Assembly: GCF_015731765.1 (NCBI RefSeq)
Contig: NZ_VRYY01000332.1
Coordinates: 1 to 46,244, forward strand
Reading direction: 5' to 3'
Length of the DNA stretch: 46,244 nucleotides
From: Nitratidesulfovibrio oxamicus
GTDB taxonomy: Bacteria > Desulfobacterota > Desulfovibrionia > Desulfovibrionales > Desulfovibrionaceae
Below, in pieces: positions 16,071 through 24,198 of this stretch. The translations under genes were made by a program, and so were the position numbers. Below the pieces are notes generated by a model. That model did not search any database. It had not been told where the DNA came from and was given only the letters and a program-made list of their open reading frames with translations. How positions within the stretch are numbered: position 1 is the first letter of the stretch; the number at the start of each line of letters is the position of its first letter.

Positions 16071-16983
16071 CGGTCACCTCCGGAAACCAGTGAAACCGCA
16101 GCGCGGCTGCGGCATTGGATTGCCCGTTGCGTGCGCATGCCATGTCAGGAGCGCCTGACATGCGGTGCGCGCCGGCGGCGACCGTGTCCGCCGGGTTGGC
16201 GTTTGCCCGTCGATGGTGGGCGGAACGCGGAGGAAGTGGAGTCCTGGTGGGTTACCTCACGGTGTTACGTCTGTCAAATTAGTGTTACCGATCGAATTCC
16301 AATGCTACGATCGGTATTCCCTGCGTGCCGTGCTTGCGGCCCCTGTGCAAAAGCCCCGGCGGCGTCGGTCTGCGGCGTGCGGGGCCTTCCCCGCCTGCAT
16401 GCCCGATTTCGCCGCCGATGAACGTGGCCGGCATCACGGACCATGTTCCCCTGTTCACCCCCGCCATCCAGGCGGCAGCCGACGCGAAAAGGCCCGCCCG
16501 GCGAGGGGCGTGGGCAGGTTCGCGTACCGAACTGACTAATGGTCTATCATCCGTATATCACCCAATGTCAGTAACCGCTACCATGTTTGGAAATTCACGT
16601 GAGAATATTTGCACTTTGCCGGTGGACGGTGCGGCGCGGCGCGAAAAACCGGGGCAAGCGGCGGAAACCGGGGCCGCGCGGGCGATGGGGCGGAAACTGT
16701 CTGGGCAGTCAAACATATTGGTTGAACGGCGAAAGAAGTTTTTTCGGAACATTCCGCCAATACTGACTTTTTGAATCCGGATGCGGGGGGGCGCCTGGCC
16801 AGGGGGGCGGCTGACGGAAAGGCGGCGAGCAGGGGAGGCAGAAGGGGCGAAGGATGCCGGGGACGGGCATGCCGCAGGTGACGGCATGCCGGGCGCGATG
16901 ACGGGGCGGGGGCAGGAAGGGGAGCGTGGCCGGGACAGGCGCGCGGCTGCAAAGAGGGGGGGGCAGGCAGGCGCGAAGGCGGG
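16071..16983. other. Gene-free region upstream of the nuo operon
   Basis: About 910 bases without a convincing gene. Two AT-richer islands stand out, at 16259-16320 (see the inverted repeat) and 16540-16780, where runs such as AAGTTTTTTCGG occur. The remainder is G-rich with short shadow frames. The divergently placed esterase gene ends at 16984, so the region must hold the nuo promoter and the esterase 3' end; I see no clear terminator for the latter. Confidence 0.6.
16262..16316. promoter_or_regulatory. Candidate nuo control site: inverted repeat and direct repeat
   Basis: TACCGATCG at 16286-16294 faces CGATCGGTA at 16308-16316, a perfect 9-base inverted repeat with 13 bases between the arms. 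GTGTTAC occurs twice exactly 20 bases apart (16262-16268 and 16282-16288). Between these lies TGTCAA, which read on the minus strand is TTGACA, a consensus -35 box directed toward nuoA, although no good -10 box follows. The spacing suggests a dimeric regulator on one face of the helix. This is a pattern call only. Confidence 0.4.
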
Positions 16984-17874
16984 CTATTCGGCGGCCTGCT
17001 CGGCGTCGAGCATGGCGTCCATCCATAGTCCGGCCACGATGTCGCCGCCTTCGTCGGTGAAGTGGCATCCGTCGCGGCGGAAGGGCAGGCCCACCTCGTC
17101 GGTATCCGGCCCCAGAGTCACGTTGGGCACCTGCCGGGCCAGTTCCTGCTGGGCCTGACGCACCGATTCGCTGCCAAAACGGCGGCACAGCGAGGTCTGC
17201 GAGACCAGCACCGGGTTCTCGATGCCGAAGGTGCGCAGCGTGCCCACCAGGTCGAGGAAATCGTGCTTGTACAGCAGGCGCGGCAGGGAGTTGAGGGCGT
17301 CCGATTCGCCGTGGAACCAGAACACGTAGTCCGGCCTGATGGGCAGTTGCTGGATGGCGCGCAGCCGGTCCTCCAGCTTGGGGCGCACCGGGCCGCCGGG
17401 CAGCCAGTAGGACAGCGGCGAGCCGCCTTCCGCGATGACCGAAAGCACCACGTACCGCCAGCGCCCGGTGGTCAGAGCCAGCCGCGCAAAGCGCGACCAC
17501 ACCGACCCCCGTTCACCCGTGCCGCCCAGCATGGGATCCTCGGCGGGGTACAGGGTGCCGTCGTACTCGATGAACACGTTGTCCAGGTCGTCGGAGGGCA
17601 GGGGGGTATCCACTTCGTTGGCGGCGTTGGACTGCCCCATGACCAGCACGTACAGGGTGTTGCCGTCGGCCAGGCGTTCCAGGGGCACGGGCTCGCGGGC
17701 GGAAACATCGGTGACCAGGTCGGAATCGTCGAACAGGCGGTAGTCGTACAGCCGGGCCTTGGCGTAGCGGGCCAGGCCCACAAGGCCGTCGCGCAGGGGA
17801 GGGTGGGCCAGCAGCACCGCCGCCAGCAAGGTTGGCAGGGCGAGAAGGCAGAGCAGGCGGGAGCGGCGCGACAT
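16984..17874 (-). CDS. Exported SGNH / sialate O-acetylesterase-like hydrolase
   Basis: A 296-residue protein with an N-terminal signal or anchor (LLCLLALPTLLAAVLLAHPP). The esterase blocks are VLVMGQSNAANE with nucleophile S82, FWFHGESDALNS (the HGESD block of sialate-esterase-type SGNH enzymes) and DGCHFTDEGG near the C-terminus, which supplies the catalytic Asp and His. It should remove acyl groups from a sugar or glycan in the periplasm or at the surface. It stands alone, with the nuo upstream region on one side and a repeat region on the other. Confidence 0.75.
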   Translation of the reverse strand: MSRRSRLLCLLALPTLLAAVLLAHPPLRDGLVGLARYAKARLYDYRLFDDSDLVTDVSAREPVPLERLADGNTLYVLVMGQSNAANEVDTPLPSDDLDNVFIEYDGTLYPAEDPMLGGTGERGSVWSRFARLALTTGRWRYVVLSVIAEGGSPLSYWLPGGPVRPKLEDRLRAIQQLPIRPDYVFWFHGESDALNSLPRLLYKHDFLDLVGTLRTFGIENPVLVSQTSLCRRFGSESVRQAQQELARQVPNVTLGPDTDEVGLPFRRDGCHFTDEGGDIVAGLWMDAMLDAEQAAE

Positions 17875-18279
17875 GGATGCTGTCTTGGCGGGTATGCCGG
17901 GGTTGCAGGCGGCGTTGCCGGGTTGCGGAAGGTGTGCCGGGTTGCGGAAGAGGTGCCGGGTTGCGGAAGGTGTGCTGGACGCCTTCTAGAGCCACCATGG
18001 GCGGATGGCAAGGGGCAAATGGTGCCGATGTGCACCAGCCCCGTCGGGGCACCGAAAGGGGCGAGGCGAGCGGACCTGACAATACGCCGCCGCGCCGGAA
18101 ATCGTGCTGAAGCCCCGGTTTGCCATGCCGGCGGCGGGGGTGTACCGTCCGGTCAATTCCCTCCCGGTACCGTGCCTGCCCCGCAAGGGGGCCAGGAATG
18201 CGCGCGGCCCGGAGCCACCCCCGCAACATGTCCATCAAGAGGGGGACGGCTTGCCCGCGGAGCTGTTCACGGTGCCTTC
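17875..18279. other. Gene-free spacer between divergent genes
   Basis: About 400 bases between the minus-strand esterase and the plus-strand cysteine-rich protein. Apart from the 19-base repeats listed separately I see no gene or RNA. Promoters for both neighbours must lie here but none matches consensus. Confidence 0.5.
17916..17972. repeat. Three tandem copies of a 19-base unit
   Basis: TGCCGGGTTGCGGAAGGTG starts at 17916, 17935 and 17954. Copies one and three are identical and the middle copy differs near its end. The array ends about 40 bases upstream of the esterase start codon. Confidence 0.85.
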
Positions 18280-18606
18280 ATGCCTCATGTGCCTTGTGTC
18301 GGCTGCGGCTGGTGCTGCCTGTCCGACCAGTGCCTGGTCTCGCACCATCTGCACGGCTACGTGCCGCGCTGCCCGGAACTTTTCTGGGACGTCGCGCTTG
18401 GCCGGTACCTGTGCCTGCTGATGGCGGCGCAGGCATCGCCCCCCGTTCCATCAATACCCCGGTCGGGCATGGCTGACCGCAACATGCCAGACCCTGCCGG
18501 GTTCCAGCCGGATGCGCTAGGTCCTGACCTGACCGAACTGCGTCAGGGCCTTGGCTGCTGCGCGCCGCTGTGCTCGTGGCGGTGCGACGTGCGCGAACGG
18601 GGATAG
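18280..18606 (+). CDS. Small cysteine-rich protein, YkgJ/UPF0153-like
   Basis: A 108-residue protein starting at ATG 18280. It has PCVGCGWCCLSDQC near the N-terminus, RCPELFWDVALGRYLCLLM in the middle and LGCCAPLCSWRC near the end, giving many conserved-looking Cys. The CxxC-x2-C pattern followed by RCP and a YxC resembles YkgJ-type putative zinc/iron-chelating proteins. The same frame is open for a long way upstream, but that part is antisense to the esterase. The ribosome site is weak, so the start is only probable. Confidence 0.6.
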   Translation: MPHVPCVGCGWCCLSDQCLVSHHLHGYVPRCPELFWDVALGRYLCLLMAAQASPPVPSIPRSGMADRNMPDPAGFQPDALGPDLTELRQGLGCCAPLCSWRCDVRERG

Positions 18607-18663
18607 CTGCCGGGGGCAGCCCCATGCCGGCACCCGGGCATCAACCGGGCCACGAAGGCATTG

Positions 18664-18726
18664 CGCCCGCCGTCCTGCCCGGTATCCTGCCCGCCGTCCT
18701 GCCCGGTATCCTGCCCGCCGTCCTGC
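18664..18726. repeat. 24-base tandem repeat, 2.6 copies
   Basis: GCCCGCCGTCCTGCCCGGTA followed by TCCT is repeated exactly at 18664 and 18688, with a partial third copy at 18712-18726. It sits between two convergent small genes, just past the stop of the minus-strand one. Confidence 0.85.
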
Positions 18727-18740
18727 CATGCCACGCCCCC

Positions 18741-19115
18741 CTACGCTTCCCAGACGTCCAGCCTGTCCTCGGGGATGGCGTGCTCGGACAGGAAGGCCCA
18801 GGCCACGTCCTCTTCGCCTTCGGGCACGATGAGCACCAGATGGCCCTTGATGGCTTCCGCGTGACGGGCGAAGGCCAGCAGCCGTTCCGCCAGTTCCTGG
18901 GTGGCGAATGCCTCGCGCGGGCATATCTCGAAAATGCAGGCCACGCCCTTGGCGTTGGTGGCGGTCAGGTCGGGCATGTGCCCTTCCACCGGGGCGGGTT
19001 CCGGCATGTCCTCGTAGCCGCTTACCAGAAGGCCGGTGAAGCCGCTTTCCTCCAGCGCCTCGTAGGCTGCCTCGAACAGGTAGTCGTAGCCGTCGTCTTC
19101 TTCGTGGTTGGCCAT
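18741..19115 (-). CDS. Small acidic hypothetical protein
   Basis: A 124-residue soluble protein, Glu/Asp-rich, beginning MANHEEDDGYDYLFEAAYEA. ATG 19115 is chosen because AGAGGG lies six bases upstream; a longer frame to 19157 has no such site. The middle (NAKGVACIFEICPREAF) and the end (HLVLIVPEGEEDVAWAFLSE) suggest a compact alpha/beta fold, somewhat like small nuclease-like domains, but I do not recognise a family. Alternating strands and the absence of a signal peptide point to a cytoplasmic protein. Confidence 0.7.
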   Translation of the reverse strand: MANHEEDDGYDYLFEAAYEALEESGFTGLLVSGYEDMPEPAPVEGHMPDLTATNAKGVACIFEICPREAFATQELAERLLAFARHAEAIKGHLVLIVPEGEEDVAWAFLSEHAIPEDRLDVWEA

Positions 19116-19297
19116 GGAACCCTCTTGTGCGCCTTGCGGCGGAAATGTGCGCGGCATCCGGCCCCTGGCACGGGGCCTGCCGCGTGGTGCCTCATGCCCT
19201 AGACGGGGGCGGGCCCGGCGTCAAGCGCAAGGCGAGCAGGCCATGTGGCCCGTTGCGGCGGCGCGGCCCGGTTTGCCTGGTGCGGTGGGTACGCAAA

Positions 19298-19319
19298 GGG
19301 CCGCCCCGAAGGGCGGCCC
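19298..19319 (-). terminator. Terminator of the glutamine synthetase gene
   Basis: GGGCCGCCC and GGGCGGCCC form a perfect 9-base stem around CGAA. On the minus strand it is followed by TTTGCGT. It lies 38 bases after the glutamine synthetase stop. Confidence 0.7.
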
Positions 19320-19356
19320 GTGTCGTTGCATGTCTGCCGTCCGGCAGGGCATGGCC

Positions 19357-21537
19357 CTACTTGATGAACAGCATTTCCTGGTAGCTGGGCAGGGCCCACA
19401 GGTCGTCGGCCACCACGGCTTCCAGCGCGTCGGCGTATTCGCGCACCTTCAGCATGGCGGGCAGGATCACGTCGCACATGTGCTTGGCTTCGGCGTGGGT
19501 GCTGTCGGCCTCGTGCTCCAGCTTCTTCTCCAGTTCGCCCACGGCGGCCTGCATGGCGCGCAGCTTGGCGGTCACGTCTTCAAGGGTGACCACCTTGTAG
19601 TCGTGCCCGGCGGCCTTCAGGTTGGCGCAGGTGGCGGCCAGTTCGCCCTGGTAGCGCATGGCGGCGGGGAAGATGATGGTGCGGGCCATGCGGATGACCA
19701 GGTTGGCTTCGGTCTTCACGGTCTTGCAGTACTGCTCGAGGTAGATTTCCTCGCGCGACTTCACTTCCGCCTCGCTGAACACGCCGTAGGAGGTGAACAG
19801 CTTCACCACTTCGGGGGTGCTCAGCACGGGCAGGGCGTCGGGTGTGGTCTTCAGGTTGGGCAGGCCGCGCTTTTCCGCTTCCTTGTGCCATTCCTCGGAG
19901 TAGCCGTCGCCGTTGAAGATGACCTTGTCGTGCTCCTGCATGATCTTCTGGAGCAGCTTCTGCACGGCCTCGTTGAGCTTGGCGGGATCGCCCTTGGTGG
20001 CCTTTTCCAGTTCGGTGGCGATGTAGTCCAGCGATTCGGCCATCATGGTGTTCAGGGCCACCTGGGGACCGGCGATGGACATGGACGAGCCCACGGCGCG
20101 GAATTCGAAGCGGTTGCCGGTGAAGGCAAAGGGGCTGGTGCGGTTGCGGTCGCCCGGATCCATGGGCAGCGGCGGCAGCACGTCCACGCCGATGTTCATG
20201 ACGCAGGCCTTCTTGCAGCCGTTGACCTTGCCGGTCTTCAGTTGCGCGAACACGTCGGCCAGCTGTTCGCCGAGGTACACGGACATGATGGCCGGCGGGG
20301 CTTCGTTGGCGCCCAGGCGGTGGTCGTTGGACGCGGACGCCACTGTGGCGCGCAGCAGGGCGCCGTACTTGTGCACGGAGCGGATGGCGGCGGCGCAGAA
20401 CACCAGGAACTGGGCGTTTTCATGCGGGCTGTCGCCGGGATCGAACAGGCTGCCGAGGTCGGCGTTGCCGATGGAGTAGTTGAGGTGCTTGCCCGAGCCG
20501 TTGATGCCCGCGAAGGGCTTTTCGTGCAGCAGGCAGACCATGCCGTAACGCTTGGCCACGCTGCGCAGCACGGTCATGACCAGCTGATTGTGGTCGGTGG
20601 CCAGGTTGCTGGTTTCGAAGATGGGGGCGATTTCGTACTGGCTGGGGGCCACTTCGTTGTGGCGGGTCTTCACCGGCACGCCGAGCTTGAACAGTTCGCG
20701 CTCCACTTCCATCATGAAGGACAGCACGCGGCGGGGAATGACGCCGAAGTACTGGTCCTCGAATTCCTGGCCCTTGGCGGGCTTGGCGCCGAACAGGCTG
20801 CGGCCGCAGATGTGCAGGTCGGGCCGGGCGAAGGCGAAGTTGCGGTCGATGAGGAAATATTCCTGCTCGGCCCCGGCAAACGAAACCACGGGCAGCTTGG
20901 TTTCGGTGCCGAACAGTTTCAGCACGCGCTGGGCCTGCTTGTTCAGGGCCTGGTTGGCGCGCAGCAGCGGGGTCTTCTTGTCCAGGGCCTCGCCGGTCCA
21001 CGAGACGAACGCGGTGGGGATGCACAGGAAGGTGCCGTTGGGATTTTCCAGGATGTAGGCGGGGCTGCTGACGTCCCACGCGGTGTAGCCGCGCGCTTCG
21101 AAGGTGGCGCGCAGACCGCCGGAGGGGAAGCTGGAGGCGTCGGGCTCACCCTGGATCAGCAGCTTGCCGCTGAACTCGGCCAGTGCGCCGCCCTTGCCGT
21201 CGGGCACCAGGAAGGCGTCATGCTTTTCGGCGGTCAGGCCGGTGAGCGGGTAGAAGACGTGGGTGAAGTGGGTGGCGCCCTTTTCGATGGCCCAGTCCTT
21301 CATGGCGTTGGCGACCACGTCGGCGATGGAGGGGTCGAGCTTTTCGCCGAGTTCGATGGTCTTCTTCAGCGACTTGTAGACGGCCTTGGGCAGGCGGTCC
21401 TTCATGACCTTGTCGTTGAAGACGTTGCAGCCGAACAGCTCGGTGGGCTTGGTTTCGGCGAAGTTCATGGGGGCCGCGCTCGGCTTGTAGTTGGTGATGG
21501 CCGAGATCGCGTTCAGACGGGCCTGGATTCCGCTCAT
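19357..21537 (-). CDS. glnN: Glutamine synthetase type III
   Basis: A 726-residue enzyme, the length of GSIII (about 700-730) rather than GSI (about 470). It makes glutamine from glutamate, ammonia and ATP in the cytoplasm. The N-terminus [12 protein letters not shown] and [19 protein letters not shown] are GSIII signatures. The catalytic core has [60 protein letters not shown] and the nucleotide-binding [26 protein letters not shown] precedes ATG 21537. It is a single-gene unit with its own terminator and a motif-bearing upstream region. Confidence 0.95.
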   Translation of the reverse strand: MSGIQARLNAISAITNYKPSAAPMNFAETKPTELFGCNVFNDKVMKDRLPKAVYKSLKKTIELGEKLDPSIADVVANAMKDWAIEKGATHFTHVFYPLTGLTAEKHDAFLVPDGKGGALAEFSGKLLIQGEPDASSFPSGGLRATFEARGYTAWDVSSPAYILENPNGTFLCIPTAFVSWTGEALDKKTPLLRANQALNKQAQRVLKLFGTETKLPVVSFAGAEQEYFLIDRNFAFARPDLHICGRSLFGAKPAKGQEFEDQYFGVIPRRVLSFMMEVERELFKLGVPVKTRHNEVAPSQYEIAPIFETSNLATDHNQLVMTVLRSVAKRYGMVCLLHEKPFAGINGSGKHLNYSIGNADLGSLFDPGDSPHENAQFLVFCAAAIRSVHKYGALLRATVASASNDHRLGANEAPPAIMSVYLGEQLADVFAQLKTGKVNGCKKACVMNIGVDVLPPLPMDPGDRNRTSPFAFTGNRFEFRAVGSSMSIAGPQVALNTMMAESLDYIATELEKATKGDPAKLNEAVQKLLQKIMQEHDKVIFNGDGYSEEWHKEAEKRGLPNLKTTPDALPVLSTPEVVKLFTSYGVFSEAEVKSREEIYLEQYCKTVKTEANLVIRMARTIIFPAAMRYQGELAATCANLKAAGHDYKVVTLEDVTAKLRAMQAAVGELEKKLEHEADSTHAEAKHMCDVILPAMLKVREYADALEAVVADDLWALPSYQEMLFIK

Positions 21538-21576
21538 GGACGTTCTCCTGAAAGGGGGTTGCGGTAATCGCGATGC

Positions 21577-21868
21577 TTACAAATTTGTTGCATGTGTCCG
21601 GCGCGACCTGCTCGCGCCAGTGTCCCTGTTCCCGTGGTCGCCCTGCCGGGGTGCGGCGGCGTGCCGGTTCCGCCGCGTGGCACGTGGCGGGTGTCGGCGC
21701 GGTGCGACGTCAAAAGCAAAAGCAAGAAGCGGTCCACTAAAAAAAAGACCGGTGTTCCGTGCGGTTGGCAGTTCGGCCTGCGCACGGGGCCGGTAAAAAA
21801 CACGCAAATTTTACAAATTCGTACAAAATATAGGGTGCTGTGCCCCTATGATTTTTGCAAACTTGTAA
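21577..21868. promoter_or_regulatory. Three copies of a TTACAARTTYGY motif upstream of glnN
   Basis: TTACAAATTTGT (21577-21588), TTACAAATTCGT (21811-21822) and, in the opposite orientation, TTACAAGTTTGC (complement of 21857-21868). The first lies 40 bases before the start codon and contains the palindrome ACAAATTTGT; the other two are about 275 and 320 bases upstream. One near and two distant copies would fit a repressor or activator acting by looping. The regulator is unknown. Confidence 0.45.
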
Positions 21869-22033
21869 CAGCAGCAGCTTTTGGTGGCAAGCGGGAAAGC
21901 TGGGGGGCGGCAGGAGAGGCGCAGGTGAGGGGGCATGCGCGGGCGCGTGGCGTGGGGCAATCCTTTTTCCTGGTCCAGCCCCTCGTTGGTCCGCGCCCTG
22001 CCCGCCCATATATGTTGATGCGGCGGGCAATGC

Positions 22034-22060
22034 AAAAGGGCCGGGATCGTCTCCCGGCCC
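22034..22060 (-). terminator. Terminator after the liv / CBS-ACT transcript
   Basis: GGGCCGGGA (22038-22046) pairs with TCCCGGCCC (22052-22060) around TCGTC. On the minus strand TTTT follows. It lies about 25 bases after the CBS-ACT stop. Confidence 0.85.
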
Positions 22061-22085
22061 TCGTGTCTCTGGCGGGGGTGCGCGC

Positions 22086-22739
22086 CTACAGCGCGTGCAC
22101 CAGGTGGAACGGACTCTTCTCCATGTCTTCCAGCAGGCCGAGCCAGTCTCCCTCGCCCCGGGTGCGCAGCACCACATAGCGGGTGCCGGGGGCGGCCTTT
22201 TCGTTGGTGGACATGATGCTTTGCAGGCGGAAGCCGCGCGCCCGGACGAGGTCGCCCGCCTCCTTGATGGAGCCGGGCCGGTCGGGCAGCACCAGGGCCA
22301 GCCGGTGGCCGCCGCCGCGCACGCCGGTGATGTCCACCATGACCCGGAACAGGTCGTTGTCGGAAATGATGCCCGTCAACCGCTGGCCGCCGGGAACAGC
22401 CTTCGTTACCGGCAGGCAGCCGAAGTCGCGATCGTGCATGATCATGGCCGCGTCCTCGATGGGCGTTTCCGCCGGTATGGAGACCACCGGTCGGGTCATG
22501 GCCTGGCTGACCTTGGTCTTGGCCAGCAGGTAGTTGATTTCGTAGATGTCCAGCGACGTGCCCTTGGACGGCAGGTAGGCCTTGATGTCGCGGTCGGACA
22601 GCATGCCCACCAGCAGATCGTTTTCGACCACCGGCAGGTGCTTCACGTTGCGCTCGCGCATCATGCCCGCCGCGTACGAAATGGAATCGTCGGGCGTTAC
22701 CGTGTAGACGTGGGTGGTCATCCAGTCCTTGACCAGCAT
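22086..22739 (-). CDS. CBS-pair and ACT domain protein
   Basis: A 217-residue protein. Two CBS motifs (about 1-60 and 78-135) are seen in MLVKDWMTTHVYTVTPDDSI, HLPVVENDLLVGMLSDRDIK, QAMTRPVVSIPAETPIEDAA and GCLPVTK...LTGIISDNDLF. An ACT domain follows (about 145-217), with ALVLPDRPGSIKEAGDLVRA. CBS pairs bind adenosyl nucleotides and ACT domains usually bind amino acids, so this is a plausible sensor of energy state and amino-acid supply. GGAGG precedes ATG 22739. It lies 39 bases after livF with no terminator between, so it is probably the last gene of the liv operon. Confidence 0.88.
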   Translation of the reverse strand: MLVKDWMTTHVYTVTPDDSISYAAGMMRERNVKHLPVVENDLLVGMLSDRDIKAYLPSKGTSLDIYEINYLLAKTKVSQAMTRPVVSIPAETPIEDAAMIMHDRDFGCLPVTKAVPGGQRLTGIISDNDLFRVMVDITGVRGGGHRLALVLPDRPGSIKEAGDLVRARGFRLQSIMSTNEKAAPGTRYVVLRTRGEGDWLGLLEDMEKSPFHLVHAL

Positions 22740-22778
22740 GGGAACCTCCGTTGGAAAATGGCAGGGCGGCGCGGCGCG

Positions 22779-23483
22779 CTACACCCCAAGGTACGCGGCT
22801 TTCACGTGGGGGTCGCGCAGCAGGTCGGCCCCGGCCCCCTCCTGGGTGATGCGTCCGTTTTCCAGCACGTAGGCCCTGTCGCACAGGGCCAGCGTCTGCC
22901 GCACGTTCTGCTCCACGATGAGCACGGTCATGCCTTCGTCGCGCACCGTGCGGATGACATTGAAGATATCCTGTACCAGAATGGGCGCAAGGCCCAGGGA
23001 CGGCTCGTCGAACATGATCAGCCGGGGCAGGGCCATCAGTCCCCGGCCTATGGCCAGCATCTGCTGCTCGCCGCCGGAGAGGGTGCCGGAAGCCTGCCTG
23101 CGCCGCTCGGACAGGCGCGGGAAGATGGAGAACACCCGCTCCTTGGTGCGTGCCCTCTCCTTGCGTGCCCGGCCCCGCAGCGACCCCATGTCCAGGTTTT
23201 CCTCCACGCTCATTTCCGGAAACAGCCGCCGCGCCTCGGGCACGTGGGCCAGCCCCTTTTCGATGAGGGTGTAAGGCTCCACGTTGTGGATGGCCTCGTC
23301 CGCCAGCAGTATCTGGCCCTTGCCGGGGCGCAGCACGCCCGACACGGTGCGCATGATGGTGGACTTGCCCGCGCCGTTGGCGCCGATCATGGCCACAATC
23401 TCGCCCTGGCCCACCCGGAACGAGACGTCCCAGATCACCTGCACGTCGCCGTAGGCGACATCGATGTTGCGAACCTCAAGCAC
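22779..23483 (-). CDS. livF: Branched-chain amino-acid ABC transporter ATPase LivF
   Basis: A 234-residue ATPase with Walker A GANGAGKST, signature TLSGGEQQMLAIGRGL, Walker B LIMFDEPSLGLAP and the H-loop region. EARRLFPEMSVEENL and the C-terminal HVKAAYLGV are typical LivF. GTG 23483 is chosen because GGGGGAGGAG lies just upstream inside livG; an in-frame ATG at 23510 is less likely. It overlaps livG by eight bases. Confidence 0.92.
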   Translation of the reverse strand: MLEVRNIDVAYGDVQVIWDVSFRVGQGEIVAMIGANGAGKSTIMRTVSGVLRPGKGQILLADEAIHNVEPYTLIEKGLAHVPEARRLFPEMSVEENLDMGSLRGRARKERARTKERVFSIFPRLSERRRQASGTLSGGEQQMLAIGRGLMALPRLIMFDEPSLGLAPILVQDIFNVIRTVRDEGMTVLIVEQNVRQTLALCDRAYVLENGRITQEGAGADLLRDPHVKAAYLGV

Positions 23484-24198
23484 CGTGCTCCTCCCCCAGG
23501 TATGCTTCAACGACCTGCCTGTCGGCGCTGATTTCCGCGGGCGATCCCTCGGCGATCTTCTGGCCGAAGTTCAGCACCACGATGCGGTCCGAAATGGCCA
23601 TGATCACCTTCATGTGGTGCTCGATGATCATGACGGTGATGCCCTGCTGCTTGATGCCCCGGATGATGTCGATGGATACGTCCAGTTCCGCCGGGTTAAG
23701 CCCCGCGAACGATTCGTCCAGCAACAGGAATTCCGGCTGGGTGGCCAGCGCGCGGGCTATTTCCAGCCGTTTGCGCTTGCCCAGCGGCAGGCCCTTGGAC
23801 AACTGGTCCCGGTCGTCCCACAGCCCGGTGAAGTGCAGCACCTCGTCGGCCACGTCCTGCGCGCCCTTGCGGGTGGGGTTGCGCAGGAAGGCCGACGCCA
23901 GCACGTTGTCGAACACGCTCATGCGCGACAGCGGCTTGACCACCTGAAAGGTACGGGCAATGCCCATCTGGCAGACCTTGTGCGGCTTCAGTCCGGATAT
24001 GGGCTGGCCCTTGAACAGCACCTGCCCTTCCGAGGGGTTGTAGAAGCCGTTCACGCAGTTGAACAGGGTGGTCTTGCCTGCGCCGTTGGGACCGATGAGG
24101 GCCAGTATCTCGCCCTGGCGCACGTCGAAGTTCACGTCGTGCAGGGCGGCCAAGCCGCCGAAGAACATGGACAGCTTGCGGATTTCGAGCATGCTCAT
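23476..24198 (-). CDS. livG: Branched-chain amino-acid ABC transporter ATPase LivG
   Basis: A 240-residue ATPase with Walker A GPNGAGKTT, Walker B FLLLDESFAGLNP and the LivG-typical VNGFYNPSEGQV and IARTFQVVKPLSRMSVFDNV. The signature region reads LPLGKRKRLEIARAL where LivG proteins usually have LxYGxQRRLEIARAL, so the Gln is missing (see findings). The start overlaps livM by four bases (ATGA). Confidence 0.93.
   Translation of the reverse strand: MSMLEIRKLSMFFGGLAALHDVNFDVRQGEILALIGPNGAGKTTLFNCVNGFYNPSEGQVLFKGQPISGLKPHKVCQMGIARTFQVVKPLSRMSVFDNVLASAFLRNPTRKGAQDVADEVLHFTGLWDDRDQLSKGLPLGKRKRLEIARALATQPEFLLLDESFAGLNPAELDVSIDIIRGIKQQGITVMIIEHHMKVIMAISDRIVVLNFGQKIAEGSPAEISADRQVVEAYLGEEHGA

Larger units (their letters stand above)
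21538..22085. other. Upstream region of glutamine synthetase, gene-free
   Basis: About 550 bases with two AT-rich patches (21570-21595 and 21720-21870) in otherwise GC-rich DNA. It must hold the promoter of the minus-strand glutamine synthetase gene. It contains three copies of a 12-base motif, the inverted repeat ATAGGG / CCCTAT at 21830-21849 and, at the far end, the terminator of the liv-CBS transcript. Overlapping short frames here do not look coding. Confidence 0.6.

Noticed and set aside
16165-16774. Small frames in the region upstream of nuoA
   Set aside because: No conserved motifs, no ribosome sites and Arg/Pro-rich composition.
17062-18606. 514-codon plus-strand frame ending in the cysteine-rich protein
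   Set aside because: The first 400 codons are antisense to the esterase gene; only the part from 18280 has protein-like composition.
19108-21567. 819-codon plus-strand frame opposite the glutamine synthetase
   Set aside because: Composition is Gly/Ala/His-rich without any domain; the minus strand encodes a full GSIII enzyme.
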